In this document: positions 10,885-21,354 of the stretch, piece by piece
Numbering within the stretch: position 1 is the stretch's first letter
Layout: every line of letters starts with the position of its first letter
From: Tridacna crocea
Taxonomy: Eukaryota > Mollusca > Bivalvia > Cardiida > Cardiidae
Direction: 5' to 3'
DNA length: 64,000 nt
Assembly (NCBI GenBank): GCA_943736015.1
Contig: OX031066.1
Span: 24,040,127-24,104,126, forward strand
Position numbers and translations under genes: made by a program
The notes under the pieces: generated by a model
What the model was told of the DNA's origin: nothing
The model's database searches: none
Seen by the model: only the letters and a program-made list of their open reading frames with translations

Positions 10885-11540
10885 GCCATATTACGACCAG
10901 ACTCCACATAACGTGTGCCTTTAATTTGGATTTATTTACGAAAGGCAAGTCCGATTACTTTACTGTAAACATTACGTGACAGTCCATAGGTGCTTGAATG
11001 AACGAGTTTATTTGTAAATACTGATATATACCTAGTAACAAACCGATAAAATTATGATAAAACAAATCTGTAACTGCTGTTTTTGTCAGGTATATGTTTA
11101 GTTTCTCACCTTGGTAAGTGTACTTAACTATTTTGCTGCTGTGTAAGGTTTTCCTCCCCCGAAGCTTCTGGTCGACATAGCATATTTGTTGTTGTTAGAC
11201 TATTGAGAATATATACTGATTCAATAATCCTAAACACTTTTAAACTTTAAAAAAATCTTTAAAATAGCTATCTAAAAAACTTCTCTTCACACCTCTGTTA
11301 CTTTTAAGTTAAGGGAGGTAATGATACTCTCTCTTTGAGTTGAGCTTCATTATGGTGATTTTAGAACTCGGAATGATAATTCTATGAAGACAAAATCTCT
11401 AGAGGTGGCTCAGTTAAGATGCTATAACAGTGATGATTTTTAGTAATATCTTATTTTCCAGAGTAAAATAATAGTGGAAATAGATATTCCGCTTCATGGT
11501 AGGAATAACTTAAGGGAAATAAAAAGCCATGGTCTGTGTG
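10885..11540. other. Unassigned intergenic sequence
   Basis: No gene or named repeat was recognised. A GT run followed by a guanine run lies at about 11546-11575. Confidence 0.5.
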
Positions 11541-11602
11541 AAAAGTGTGTGTGTGTGTGTGGGGGGGGGGGGGGGTAGATACATCTGCAAATAGGTATCG
11601 AC

Positions 11603-11793
11603 TGCAGGCTGACCTGAGTCGAAACTTTTTGCCGTTTGTCAATTTTCTGCGTGTCAGGAGGACCACTCCACCTTACGATTAAAGTGGTTGTGAGACAAAA
11701 TTATTGTTGTGGATCCATTATAATGTGATGACTTGTTTGGTATCATGTATCGAGGAAATGCACTGAACCTCGTTTTGATAGCGCATGGCTCGA
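11603..11793 (-). mobile_element. Family C MITE, partial
   Basis: Only the right half of the core palindrome is present (GCAGGCTGACCTGAGTCGAA). The usual downstream block (GAGGACCACTCCACCT, GTGGATCCATTATAATG) and a decayed end GCGCATGGCTCG follow. Confidence 0.6.
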
Positions 11794-11909
11794 TTCGAGT
11801 TCTCTCGAGGTCCAAATGTGGATTTTCAATTCAATTCAAGCTAGATTTAGCATAAAGTAGCTGTCTGATCTTAATCTAAGATGTCTGCAAGAGCTGCCTT
11901 CGGCAGTGA

Positions 11910-12080
11910 TAGGTCTATCTGTCTGTCTGTCTGCCTATCTATCTGTCTGTCTATCTGTCTGTTTGTCAGACCATCCGCCCGTCCCTCCTCTCACTCCCTC
12001 TCTCTCACTCTGTCCCTTTTTCTCTTTTTTTTTATCTGTCTGTCTCGTCTCTGTCTCTCTGCCTGTCTGTCTCTCTCTTA
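11910..12080. repeat. CTGT/CTAT and CTCT simple repeats
   Basis: CTGTCTGTCTGCCTAT-type tetranucleotides run into CTCTCTC-type sequence just upstream of an exon. This long pyrimidine stretch is the polypyrimidine side of the intron ending at 12135. Confidence 0.85.
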
Positions 12081-12135
12081 CATACTACTTATAAAACCTT
12101 TATTCACAGACTACCATTGTTTTTACTTCTAACAG

Positions 12136-12305
12136 AGACTGAGCCCGTGATACCCGAGCCCACCGACATCGACACAGAACCACCGAAACCGGAACTACAC
12201 TGGATTTGTTGGCCCGAACCTAAAACCAGCAAACGGTCGAACACACCCCAGCGTCTGCAGATAGAGACTAGTATTGCCGAAAATAACGTCACATCTAATG
12301 CTGAG
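12136..12305 (+). CDS. Exon 1 of visible part
   Basis: The acceptor is TTACTTCTAACAG and the donor GAG|GTAACT. Only one frame is open. It encodes an acidic, proline-rich start (TEPVIPEPTDIDTEPPKPEL), then HWICWPEPK and a Ser/Thr/Asn-rich tail ending NAE. It ends on a codon boundary, matching the phase-0 starts at 15320 and 16683. Confidence 0.75.
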
Positions 12306-15300
12306 GTAACTACTCCTTATTCGACCCGAAACAGCCCTAGCTGATTTGAGGTCAGGGTAGATAAGATCTGAACATGCAGTCTGCCAATGAGTCTGTATTC
12401 ACCAACCATTCTTAACGCTTTACCAGACGACAATATTTTAGCTCTGTCTAAATTGAAAGCATTTGCAGACGACATTTCAGTGTGGCTCAAATGGTGCAAT
12501 TGTTAATTAATTAGGTCGAAAACATTGTGGGAAAAGGAGAAAATGCTGGTTACCAGCATTTTTTCCTTTTCCAACAATGTTTTCAAAAGGCTTCTTTTCC
12601 AGGGGCGTCAAAGGTAGGGACTGAGTGGTGATGGGGAACATTCATAGTCTTGTTCTTGAAAATTTTGTCAGTGTGAAAGTAACAGAACCTCTGATTGGCT
12701 AAACGACAGTCATGGTTTAGCCAATCAGAGGTTCTGTTATTTTCACAGTCAGGAAATTTTGAAGAATAAGACAAAGAACGTTCTTAGAATGGTTGGTGAA
12801 TACGACCCCTGATCGCATATCTACACCGTCTGCAAGTTTGATCGATCTACCTACCAATCAATCGATCAATCAATCGATCAATCAATCAATCGGTCAGTCA
12901 GTCAGTCAGTCAGTCAATCAGTCAGTCAGTCAGTCAGTCAGTCAGTCAGTCAGAATTGAAAAAAAGTTTTGGCATGGGTTGAAAATATTGTGGAAAAAAA
13001 GAGAGAATGCTAGATAACAGCATTAGGATTGTTTGGTAACGAGTTTATCGGTCAATTTTGCAGGGAACAATTAAGCCTAACATTTTCTCTGGTGACTGAA
13101 CGAAGAAAAAAGAAATGTGAGATTTACCACTTTGAAATGATATAAGCACCACCCACAAAGGATATCTAACACGTTGAAAAAAAATGTTTCAAGCAAAGTT
13201 ACGTCAAAAAACATACCCAACTTGTCAGTGGTCGATTTCCGTTGTTTGTCTACTCGGCTATAAATTATATCTGGTATTTGTGCTTGTCTGTCACAGTCGC
13301 AGTGGGAGACAGATAAATAAACAAGTAAGCCGTTCTCTGGAAAAAAGGGGCTTAATGAATGTCCTATATTGCATAATACATAATATCGGTTTACTTCAAA
13401 AACCTCGTAACTACAGCTTGTTTCAAGCTGTAGTTACGAGATTTTTGAAGTAAACCGACGATAATACGGAATCTATAATATCTATTTAGTCTGATAATTT
13501 ACACGGTATAGTTGTAAAACTGTCTTTTAACATGTTGAAAATTGAGTGATAGCCGAAAAAGTTTCGGCCCATGTCAGCCTGCGCGAACTGTGCCGGCTGA
13601 CATTGGCCGAAACTTCTTTTAACCCTTTCCAAAACAATCCCTGGTTTTTACGGGTCAGGAATTGAAGCCTTTTGAAAACATTGTGGGAAAAGGAGAAAAT
13701 GCTGGTAACCAGCATTTTCTCCTTTTCCCACAATGTTTTCTACCCTACCATATAGAAAAATAATCTTTTTAGCAACTGTTAATTTGTCATCTGCAAAATG
13801 CTTTCAATTTGGTATGGTCCAAAATTTGTCGTTTGGTAAAGAGATAAAAGATGCGTTTAGCCCCCTTTTCACAGAGCATGGCTAAAATTTTTTCCCACCC
13901 CTTCTTTCTACTTCAAAACAAATTTACCAGATTTATTGGACTCAAAAATTGTAAAGGAGGCCCTCCATTACGCTGCAATTCCGACAATAGGTTTACTATC
14001 AAAAGGTCTTGGGACCTGTATTGACCAACCATTCTTCAGTACGTTCAGTCCGGTTAAGATTTTCTGAATTTGAAAAGTAACGCAACTTCTGATTGGCTAA
14101 ACCAAATATTTTTTGTTGCCAGCGAGAGACTTTGATTTTTTTTGACAGGAATAATAAGGGCTTTCTGAAGCCTTGGCATTTTGTCTTGAGCTTTTATGAG
14201 CCGTATTTAAACGTTTTGTTATATATGTACTCTAAATACTATAGTAAACAAGACCATTATATTAAAAATGTCTTTGAAGATTTTTTTTTTACGAAGTTCA
14301 TCTCATTAAAACTTTCATCAATAGATTTTTTTATACAAGTCCATTTCATTAAAATTGTCTTCAGATGATTTTCTCATACAAGTGTATTTCATTAAGATTT
14401 TCTTTAGAAGATCTTTATACAAGTCCATTTCATTAGAATTGTCTTCAAAAGATATGTTATACAAGTCCATTTCATTAAAATTGTCTTCAGAAAATTTTTC
14501 ATACAAGTCTATTCCATAAATATTGCCTTCAAAAGATATTTATACACGTTCATTTCATTAAAATTGTCTTCAGAAGATTTTTGTACAATTCCATTCATTA
14601 GAATTGTCGTCAGAACATTTTTATACAAGTCCATTTCATTTAAGTTGTCTACAGATGGTAATTTATACCAGCCCATTTCATAAAAAAATGTCTTCAGAAG
14701 ATTTTTCATACAAGTCCATTTCATTAAAATTGTCCTCAGAAGATTTTTATACAAGTCCATTTCATTTAAATTGTCTTCAGAAGATTTTTACAACTTTTTT
14801 TCCCAACATTTTGAAGCCACGCGGTAGAAAATGGTGGAAGTAGAGACATATTACGAGGTATTGTAGTCTATGTTGAATGTTTAAGCCATTACCACACAAT
14901 CTCTACTTTTGACACCCCTGAGAAAGACACCTTTAGAAAACATTGTGGGAAAAGGAGAAAATGCTGGTTACCAGCATTTTCTCCTTTTCCCACAATGTTT
15001 TCTACCCTTCACAAAACACATTTCAAGTTTTCAGTTACTTTTATTTTGTCGTCTGCAAATGCTTTCAATTTGGACAAGTCTAAAATATTGTCGTCTGGTA
15101 GTGAGTTAAAGTAAAGTTTGGCGGTTCTTTTTATCTGCGCTGCCATACAACTGAACTTCTAATGCTTATCATAAAGCTTGGTCTGTTTCTAATTTTTGAA
15201 GATAAATAAGTTTACTTGCATGTTAACACTACTTGCACTAACTTGCGTTTGCAATTTTATCATCTAGATCTATTAATGATGTATTTTGTTGATACTGTGA

Positions 15301-18300
15301 CTTTGTCATTTTAGGATAGGACATCCAAAGGCGGATTCCTGTGACATCGTTTTTAATCGCCGAAAAACGTACGGATTCGGCTATGACTTGGGCAATTCGT
15401 AATCGATCGGTCGATAAATGCTGGTCTCCTCATCGATTACATATTATTCGAGTCTTAACCGAAACCGTACGACGAAAGACGATGTTACGCGAATTCAGCT
15501 GGGGAGCCCTATCCTTAACAAATTTTTGTGGCGTCGGAATGTTTTCTTGACTTGTTCCTAATCAAGAATAAAACATAAACGTTCATTTGTAATGTTTTTC
15601 AAGTGTTTTTTTTTGTGTTGAAAATTCCAAACGCAGTATGCTTTGCCGTCAGTTTGGTTTGTAAAATTTGTCTTCCTTAAAAGAATCATTTTACCCCTTG
15701 ACTGCTGAATAACTGAGACATATTTTAAGATAAGCAGGTTAAATATAATAGCAAAAAGTATCGACCATGTCACTGCGCAGGCTGACATGGGTTGAAACTT
15801 TTTGCCTTAGGTCAATTTTGTGCATTTCAAAGGATCAGTCTACCTCGTGATTCAGTCGGTTGGTAGATAAAATGGATTTTATGCTGTATCAATAATCATG
15901 TATGGACTGCTTGGTAGAGTGCATCCCGAAGTTGCATTAAACCGCCTGTCGCCATAGTATGGCTCAAATGAAACCGGCGGTTTCAAACTGTATGAGAGAC
16001 CTTAATATGGCAACTCTAGGCTACTTGGACAGAATGTCTCGCTGTTTGACAAACAATGTAGATTGATAATCAGTCTACACGTTTTGGGCAGTTGTCATAT
16101 TAACCCTTTCCCAAACAAGCCCTTGTTTTTACGTGTCTGCAGTACAAGTCTTTTGAAAACACTGTGGGTAAAGGAGTAATTGCTCGTAAAGAGAAATTTC
16201 TCCTTTTCCCACAGTGTTTTCTACCGATTTGGAGAACTGTCTGCCATTTTCATCGAATTTGAATTTCTGGTCTGTGCAAAAGTATTATATAAGTATAAAT
16301 CCTTATATATCAACTCATAGGAAATTTTATGCCATGTTGCGCTAGAAGCGTTAGGATGGTCATGTTTTGATTTACACTCTCTACAGAAGAACCTAATGTC
16401 GTCCTCAGCGTTTCGATCATATATGTGACACTCAGGGGGTTTTTTTATCCTTTTTTTTACAAAGCTCGTGCATTATTAATACGTTTTAGAGAGCAAACTT
16501 TGAAAAAAGAAAAAAACAAAATACACACCCTGACACACATAAGTACCTGCGGTAAACAGTTTGGGTCACAACAGAGTGCTAAAAAATGTCACAGTCTGTT
16601 ATGTTGCAGTGCAATGTCATGTTATTTTACAGTCGTCAAAAAAATCGATAAAACGGTATGTTTTACTTTCTGTATTTGACAGCTACCACCAGCAGGTGCC
16701 CCTTTAACATTCGAACCACAAATTAACAGTTGGACTAACGCCGAAACAGAAGCAGGTAACTGGAACTTTTGATCAATCAAACTTGTTTTGTCGATATTTA
16801 TTTATGAGGTTCTATATCAATAATTCAGTATAGATACAATGGTAGATTTTTAGAGATAAAAAAGTAATTTCATGTTTAAAATTAAGATTATGTGAATGAG
16901 TTCTTGTTTAACCCTTTCCCAAACAATCCCTGGTTTTTACGGGTCAGGAATAGAAGCCTTTTGAAAACATTGTGGGAAAAGGAGAAAATGCTGGTAACCA
17001 GCATTTTCTCCTTTTCCCACAATGTTTTCTGCCCTATCATATAGAAAAATCATCTTTTTAGCAACTGTTAATTTGTCATCTGCAAAATCCTTTCAATTTA
17101 GTCTGGTCCAAAAGTTGCTGTTTGGGAAAGGGTTAACGTTTTACGGTGTTTCAAAATTACCCCTGTGATATCACGGAGGGCAGTGCATCTGTTCAAGGTT
17201 TCTTGGAATTTGTCTCACCTATACTTCAAAACTAACTTTTTCTAAGCTACAAGCTCCTTTTCCATAAAAGCAACACAGATTGTGCTAAGGTGTAAAGGGG
17301 GGGTAGAGTTTCGTTATATTGTTGCACTGAATACTATCAATCCTCGAAACGAGTTTGACAAAATTGAAATCACGTAACCTGGGTCCGTATTCACCAATCA
17401 TTCTTAAGAACATTCTTGGTCTTATTCTTCAGAATTTTGTCAGTGTGAAAGTAACAGAACTTCTGATTTAGCCAATCAGACGTTCTGTTACTTTCACAGT
17501 CAGAAAATCTTGAAGAATGAGACAGAGAATTTTCTTAAGAATGCCTGGTGAATACAGATCCCGACTATCTACCCGTCTATGTAACTGACTTGACTACGAG
17601 TACCGCGCTTTGCTAATAAGAATGATATTACACTTACAATTTACTTTTTCAGAACGTCAAGCAGTCGATATGTATACAACACTGAAGCGTAGCCAATCCT
17701 TCTACGAGCCAACACCCGCTCGAATGACGTCAATTTCCGTTAACAATCCACCTGCTAGAGATACATATACACTTTACGGTAACCGGAAACCGTCGTATGC
17801 CATCAATCCTACCGGCCTGTATCAACAAGGGCATTTCCCATATCACCAACCTGGAGGGGCAGGACCAAGGGAAGACATGGTCATCAAGGGCTTGTCGAAA
17901 CAGTACGACGGGTAAGATTTTGGTATATAAAATATCTCCCTTACTCAATCAAAGCCGCTGGTCTTTTGGCCCTAATGAGAGGGCCATTTTTAGGCCAAAT
18001 ATGATACTAGCAGTACTTTTAAGTCGCACGTTTTTTGAGGGGTGACTGTTACCCATAGAACCAATTAAATATTCAAAATGTTTTCAAATCCTTTTCAATG
18101 GCCTCTAGAGACGATCAATAATTCATAAAGGTTCCTCAAACCGTCAGACACGCTGGCTGAAAACCGTAGAACAAGCTGGCTGAAAACCGTCGGACACACT
18201 GGCTAAAAACCGTCGGACACCCTGTCTGAAAACCGTCGGATACGCTGGCTGAAAACAGTCGGATGTGCTGGCTGAAATCTGTCGGACGTGCTGGCTGAAA

Positions 18301-20275
18301 ACTGTCTGGCACTCTGGCTGAAAACAGTCGGAAACCTTGGCTGAAAACAGTCGGACACGCTGGCTGAAAACCGTCGGACACGCTGCTGAAAACCGTCGGA
18401 CACCCTGCCTGAAAACTGTCGGACACGCCGGCTGAAAACAGTCGGACAGGCTGGCTGAAAACCGTCGGACAGGCTGGCTGAAAAACGTCGGACACGCTGG
18501 CTGAAAACTGTCGGACGCGCTGGCTGAAAACAGTCGGACGCGATAGCTGAAAACTGTCGGACGCGCTGGCGGAAAACAGTCGGACGCGCTGGCTGAAAAC
18601 CGTCGGACGCGCTGGCTAAAAAAAAACCCCGTTGGACGCGCTGGCTGAAAACAGTCGGACGCGGTGGCTGAAAACCGTCGGACGCGCTGGCTGAAAACTG
18701 TCGGACGAGCTGGCTGAAAACAGTCGGACGCACCGGCTGAAAACCATCCGACGCGCTGGCTGAAAACCGTCCGATACCCTGGCTGAAAACTGTCGGACAC
18801 TCTGGCTGAAAACAGTCGAACACCCTGGCTGAAAACAGTCGGACACGCTGGCTGATTGGCTGTCCAAGTAATGACATATATTTGCCTTTTTTGTTTAAAT
18901 TGTTTAAATGATATGAAAAAAAAAAAATAGATTTTCAAATATTTTCGTTTTATTTCCAGGAGACAGCCCGTCGCCCAGAGTTACGACTTTAGTTTTAACA
19001 AGTATCCATTACACATGAGAAATAGAAAACGGTTTCCCGCCTCAACCGCCGACTATGTACACGATCAAAGTCTATTTATGGTTTGTATGGTTGGAATTCT
19101 TTGACCATTTAGTATTTAATCCCAAGTTTTAACGACCCAAAGAAAGACGGCCTTCGAAAAAAATGTGGGAAAAGGAGAAAATGCTGGTGACCAGGATTTT
19201 CTCCTTTTCCCACATTTTTTTCTTCCATTTGAAAGGAAAATCCCATCAATTGAGTCAAATTTATTTGTTGCCCGCAGATTCTTTCAATTTTGTTGATCAT
19301 AAAAAGTTTTGTCTTTTTTTGTCAAGAGTTACTTATTTACCAAATGACGACATCTTAGACTTGTCCAAATTGAAAGCATTTATAGACAAGATAAATGTGA
19401 CTCTCAAAAATTGAACTTTGACTTAACAAGAGTAGAAAACATTGTGGGAAAAGGAGAAAATGCTGGTTACCAGTATTTTCTTCTTTCCCCATAATGTTTT
19501 CAGAAAGCTTCTTCCTCTGGTTCGTAAGAATTAGGGATTGTTTGGTAAAGAGTTAGACGTTTTCCACTGTTTCATACGGGCACTTGATTCTTTCACATTT
19601 ACATATCCAACCTCCTTGATTTAGCGTATATATGTAACCCATAATAAGCATACAAACTTTTAATACTTACAAAATACTTTAAAAAAATTTTGCTTCGTGT
19701 AGAAAGAAATCGTTAAAAAAAAAAAAAACTGAATGGAGAAAATTTAACTACATAATTGTGAGCTCTGTGATCTAGTTTTTTTCAAAATATTGTTTGAAAA
19801 TACCGATTTTTTTTGCACCCCTCATCGTTCACTGGCGGATCCATGGGGGGTTGGGAGGGTTCAGACGAAACCCCCCCCCCCCTAAATTTCCAGATTTTCT
19901 TTATGGACTTCCAACTCATTGGCGACCGATTTGTGCTTTGGGTCCGTATCTGCATATCTGAAATTGACCGAGTTGAACACCCCCCCCCGAAGAAATCTTG
20001 AATCCGCCCCTGCCGTTCGATGCCTTCATTGACACATTCAAAATGAAATATGTTGAAGAAATTTAGCCATAGATATACATATTATTTGTCATTGTATATT
20101 ATATTTGCACTGAAATTGAAAGGCGATGTATTTTTGTTCGCAGACAACCAGCCCACGTTGTGTTGGATATTTCATCATTCACCCAGACTGGGTCTCGGAA
20201 AGGAGCGCCCTCAGACGATCAAACACGATGGTCCTACCTGATCGCAAAAAGTCCTTAGATGGACTTCGATACTAG
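12136..20275 (+). CDS. 3' part of a spliced gene, product not recognised
   Basis: Five exons join in frame: 12136-12305, 16683-16755, 17653-17911, 18960-19080 and 20144-20275. Each acceptor is AG and each donor GT. The phases match at all four junctions (0, 1, 2 and 0 bases carried over), and the joined frame has no internal stop. The visible part encodes 250 residues and ends at TAG 20273-20275. The first visible exon needs one base from an upstream exon that I could not find, so the start is missing. The product is hydrophilic, rich in Pro, Tyr, Asn and Arg, with no signal peptide, membrane segment or known domain, and looks largely disordered. Small proteins of this type are common among axonemal proteins, but that is only a guess. 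Introns are full of MITEs and a minisatellite. Confidence 0.75.
12391..12804. mobile_element. Family D foldback split by a family A MITE
   Basis: Left arm TATTCACCAACCATTC and right arm GAATGGTTGGTGAATACG delimit it. Inner inverted blocks GAACCTCTGATTGGCTAAAC and GTTTAGCCAATCAGAGGTTC sit close together in the middle. The MITE at 12412-12638 lies at the TTAA of the left arm (ATTCTTAAGAACATTC in uninterrupted copies). Confidence 0.85.
12412..12638 (-). mobile_element. Family A MITE nested in family D
   Basis: Minus-oriented with TTAA at 12412-12415; the right end has decayed to GGGGAACA. Centre GGTTACC. It sits just downstream of the exon ending at 12305, inside the intron. Confidence 0.85.
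12855..12955. repeat. ATCA then GTCA tetranucleotide repeat
   Basis: An AATC-type run passes into a GTCA run of about 13 units. The peptide it could encode (Gln-Ser repeats) is an artefact. Confidence 0.9.
13383..13462. repeat. Family F palindrome
   Basis: TATCGGTTTACTTCAAAAAC, CTCGTAACTACAGCTTG and their inverted partners form a hairpin of roughly 38-bp arms. Copies occur at 21932, 26725 and 63051. Confidence 0.85.
13549..13895 (-). mobile_element. Family C MITE interrupted by family A
   Basis: The core palindrome CATGTCAGCCTGCGCGAAC / GTGCCGGCTGACATTGGCC and the terminal part GTTTAGCCCCCTTTTCACAG lie on either side of the copy at 13619-13847. Uninterrupted copies have these two blocks adjacent. 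Confidence 0.8.
13619..13847 (+). mobile_element. Family A MITE nested in family C
   Basis: Plus-oriented with a perfect 67-bp palindrome and centre GGTAACC. The left end is TTAA; the right has decayed to ATAA. The subfamily text GCAACTGTTAATTTGTCATC is shared with 16908 and 52339. Confidence 0.9.
14015..14100 (+). mobile_element. Family D, single left arm
   Basis: ATTGACCAACCATTCTTCAG through CAACTTCTGATTGGCTAAAC matches one arm of family D. The inverted partner is absent. Confidence 0.7.
14278..14800. repeat. ~41-bp minisatellite, about 13 copies
   Basis: The unit contains TACAAGTCCATTTCATTA and AAATTGTCTTCAGAAGATTT. Copies vary by substitutions and 1-3 base indels, so the ORFs through it shift frame. 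Confidence 0.9.
14881..15109 (+). mobile_element. Family A MITE
   Basis: Plus-oriented, TTAA at both ends, perfect palindrome but centre GGTTACC, opposite to most plus copies. Subfamily with short arm TTGACACCCCTGAGAAAG. Confidence 0.9.
15320..15550 (+). CDS. Possible alternative last exon of the 12136 gene
   Basis: After an AG at 15318-15319 (context TTTTAGGATAG) a 77-codon frame ends at TGA 15548-15550. AATAAA follows about 15 bases later, near 15566, so a short 3' UTR is plausible. The exon would start on a codon boundary, as required after 12305. The stretch is much richer in CpG than its flanks, as expected of coding sequence in a methylated invertebrate genome. The product is basic (WAIRNRSVDKCWSPHR is part of it) and unrecognised. 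Phase, stop, poly(A) signal and CpG content support it; there is no homology support. Confidence 0.4.
   Translation, partial: DIQRRIPVTSFLIAEKRTDSAMTWAIRNRSVDKCWSPHRLHIIRVLTETVRRKTMLREFSWGALSLTNFCGVGMFS
15746..15967 (-). mobile_element. Family C MITE
   Basis: The core palindrome is shortened on its left (CATGTCACTGCGCAGGCTGA). The downstream block GGATCAGTCTACCTCGTGAT and a decayed end with TAGTATGGCTC are present. Confidence 0.7.
16100..16280 (+). mobile_element. Family A, GCTCG-core variant, truncated
   Basis: Left end TTAACCCTTTCCCAAAC and GTTTTTACGTGTCTG are standard. The palindrome centre is AATTGCTCGTAAAGAGAAAT instead of the GCTGG type. The long arm decays before a right terminus. 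Confidence 0.65.
16281..16682. other. Intron sequence, nothing recognised
   Basis: No repeat family or coding evidence was seen. It ends in the polypyrimidine tract and AG of the exon at 16683. Confidence 0.5.
16683..16755 (+). CDS. Exon 2 of visible part
   Basis: Acceptor TTTCTGTATTTGACAG, donor GCAG|GTAACT. It starts on a codon boundary, encodes LPPAGAPLTFEPQINSWTNA and four more residues, and carries one base over into the next exon. Confidence 0.75.
16908..17136 (+). mobile_element. Family A MITE
   Basis: Plus-oriented, intact TTAA ends with inverted termini CCCTTTCCCAAAC and GTTTGGGAAAGGG, a perfect palindrome and centre GGTAACC. A reference copy for the family. Confidence 0.95.
17386..17556. 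mobile_element. Family D foldback, uninterrupted
   Basis: The inverted arms run from CGTATTCACCAATCATTC to GAATGCCTGGTGAATACA. The TTAA in the left arm (ATTCTTAAGAACATTC) is empty here, giving the pre-insertion form of the sites occupied at 12412 and 26269. Confidence 0.85.
17653..17911 (+). CDS. Exon 3 of visible part (largest)
   Basis: Acceptor TTACTTTTTCAG, donor GACGG|GTAAGA. It encodes 86 residues rich in Tyr, Pro, Arg and Gly (for example RSQSFYEPTPARMTSISVNN and HFPYHQPGG) and ends with two bases carried over. No domain was recognised; short repeated Tyr-Pro motifs suggest an extended structural protein. Confidence 0.8.
18140..18855. repeat. Intronic 24-bp minisatellite, about 30 copies
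   Basis: Units such as GTCGGACACGCTGGCTGAAA plus 3-4 bases repeat with few indels. The sequence is G+C-rich against an AT-rich background. All three minus-strand frames stay open for over 100 codons because the unit length is a multiple of three and has no stop in these frames. Confidence 0.95.
18960..19080 (+). CDS. Exon 4 of visible part
   Basis: Acceptor TTTTATTTCCAG. Its first base completes the Gly codon begun at 17910-17911. It encodes 40 further residues including SYDFSFNKYPLHMRNRKRF and STADYVHDQSLFM, ending on a codon boundary at a GTTTGT donor, which is weaker than the others. Confidence 0.75.
19116..19332 (+). mobile_element. Family A MITE, diverged
   Basis: Plus-oriented with an imperfect palindrome (centre GGTGACC), starting 35 bp after the exon end at 19080. 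The right TTAA has decayed to TTAC and is shared with the next copy. Confidence 0.8.
19329..19556 (-). mobile_element. Family A MITE
   Basis: Minus-oriented, tail-to-tail with the preceding copy. Ends TTAC and TTAG, centre GGTTACC. Confidence 0.8.
19829..20013. mobile_element. Short hAT-like MITE with poly-C tracts
   Basis: Ends ACTGGCGGATCCATGG and TTGAATCCGCCCCTG are inverted. They resemble the CAGNGGCGGATCC termini known from hAT elements. Guanine and cytosine runs lie just inside. The duplicated target is unclear. Confidence 0.55.
20144..20275 (+). CDS. Last exon of the spliced gene
   Basis: The acceptor TTTTTGTTCGCAG follows a pyrimidine-rich stretch. The frame from 20144 is open for 43 codons to TAG at 20273-20275. 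It includes CVGYFIIHPDWVSE and a basic tail (RKKSLDGLRY) at the C-terminus. Aromatic residues and HPDW make this the most motif-like part of the protein. No canonical AATAAA was found in the following 300 bp. Confidence 0.75.
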   Translation, partial: TTSPRCVGYFIIHPDWVSERSALRRSNTMVLPDRKKSLDGLRY

Positions 20276-20921
20276 ACCTATTAGTTTATTTATATTTATT
20301 TATACACTTGTTTTATACTTCATCTGCACTATACTTCCGTCCAGAACTAGGCTACATGCATGTTTTTGCCACACCAGGCGTTAGGAACCAGTCTTTACAA
20401 TAGAATGATGTAACAAATATGGAGTAATTACCACATCCGGTGTTGGTGACCGGACATAGACACCGTCTCGTCATGCAACACTGCTGACGTCACTACTTGA
20501 TAAATGAAATTAGTATAGATCTATAGTCATTATGTTGTTATGTGCAATTATTGTACTTAAAGTGAACGAGAAAATGCTTATGCGATTGGTTAAAACCCGG
20601 AAATTGGGACAGTACTATCAGTATATAACGTTGAGCTATATAAAAGTGCAGTGAATATATTCATTTTACTGTGAAAGAATCAAACTATCCCAATTTTAAT
20701 GGTCTTCTTGTCAGAATTTCTCACAAATTATTTAGCATGGTGGATCCAAGATCAGACTGTACGGTTGTTCATTCCGATCTTGATACATACTGTTTGCCAA
20801 AGCAGCCAAAACAGCATTCTCTATTCTTTTCCGAATATGGAAAATCCGTATAGGTTGAAAAGTCTGAACGACTGCGTATGTATGAAAATGGATGGTAATT
20901 GAATCAGTAGGTCTAAATTGT
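20276..20921. other. 3' flank of the spliced gene
   Basis: This probably begins with the 3' UTR. A decayed family B-like palindrome lies near 20742-20790 (AAGATCAGACTGTACG / CATTCCGATCTTGATA). Otherwise nothing was recognised. Confidence 0.45.
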
Positions 20922-21148
20922 TTAACCTTTCCCGAACGACAAACTTTTGGACTAGACCAAATTGAAAGCATTTGCAGACGACAATTCAACTCTTGCTGAA
21001 AAGATGATTTCTGTCAATGATAGGGTAGAAAACATTGTAGGAAAAGGAGAAAATGCTGGTAACCAGCATTTTCTCCTTTTCCCACAATGTTTTCATAAGG
21101 CTACTATTCCAGACCCGTAAAAACCAGGGATTGTTTGGGAAAGGGTTA
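20922..21148 (-). mobile_element. Family A MITE
   Basis: Minus-oriented, TTAA ends, but centre GGTAACC, the reverse of the usual minus state. Followed directly by another copy. Confidence 0.9.
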
Positions 21149-21354
21149 ATTAAAAGCCTTTACCACATAGGAGGTAGCCGTTTGAAAACATTGTGGGAAA
21201 AGGAGAAAATGCTGATAACCTGCATTTTTTCCTTTTTCCACAAGTTTTTCTATCCCTTCAAATACAATTTCATCTAACTTGACTAGATTTTTGTCTTCTG
21301 CAAATGCTCTGGAATTGGAATTGTCTAAAACTCTGTCGTTTGCTGAATTGTTAA
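21149..21354 (+). mobile_element. Family A MITE, diverged
   Basis: Plus-oriented. The junction with the previous copy reads TTAATTAA, so here each element keeps its own TTAA. Palindrome centre GATAACCTGC is mutated. Confidence 0.8.

Noticed and set aside
12793-13017. Gln-Ser repeat ORF
   Set aside because: Product of a GTCA tetranucleotide repeat.
15316-15401. Protein-like 28-codon frame (GHPKADSCDIVFNRRKTYGF)
   Set aside because: It would need an upstream exon ending with two carried bases, which the exon ending at 12305 does not provide; the other frame fits the phase. Kept only as a doubt on the alternative exon.
18144-18938. 264-codon minus-strand ORF with octapeptide repeats
   Set aside because: It is wholly a 24-bp minisatellite; all three frames are open, so openness carries no coding information. 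It also lies in an intron of a phase-consistent plus-strand gene.
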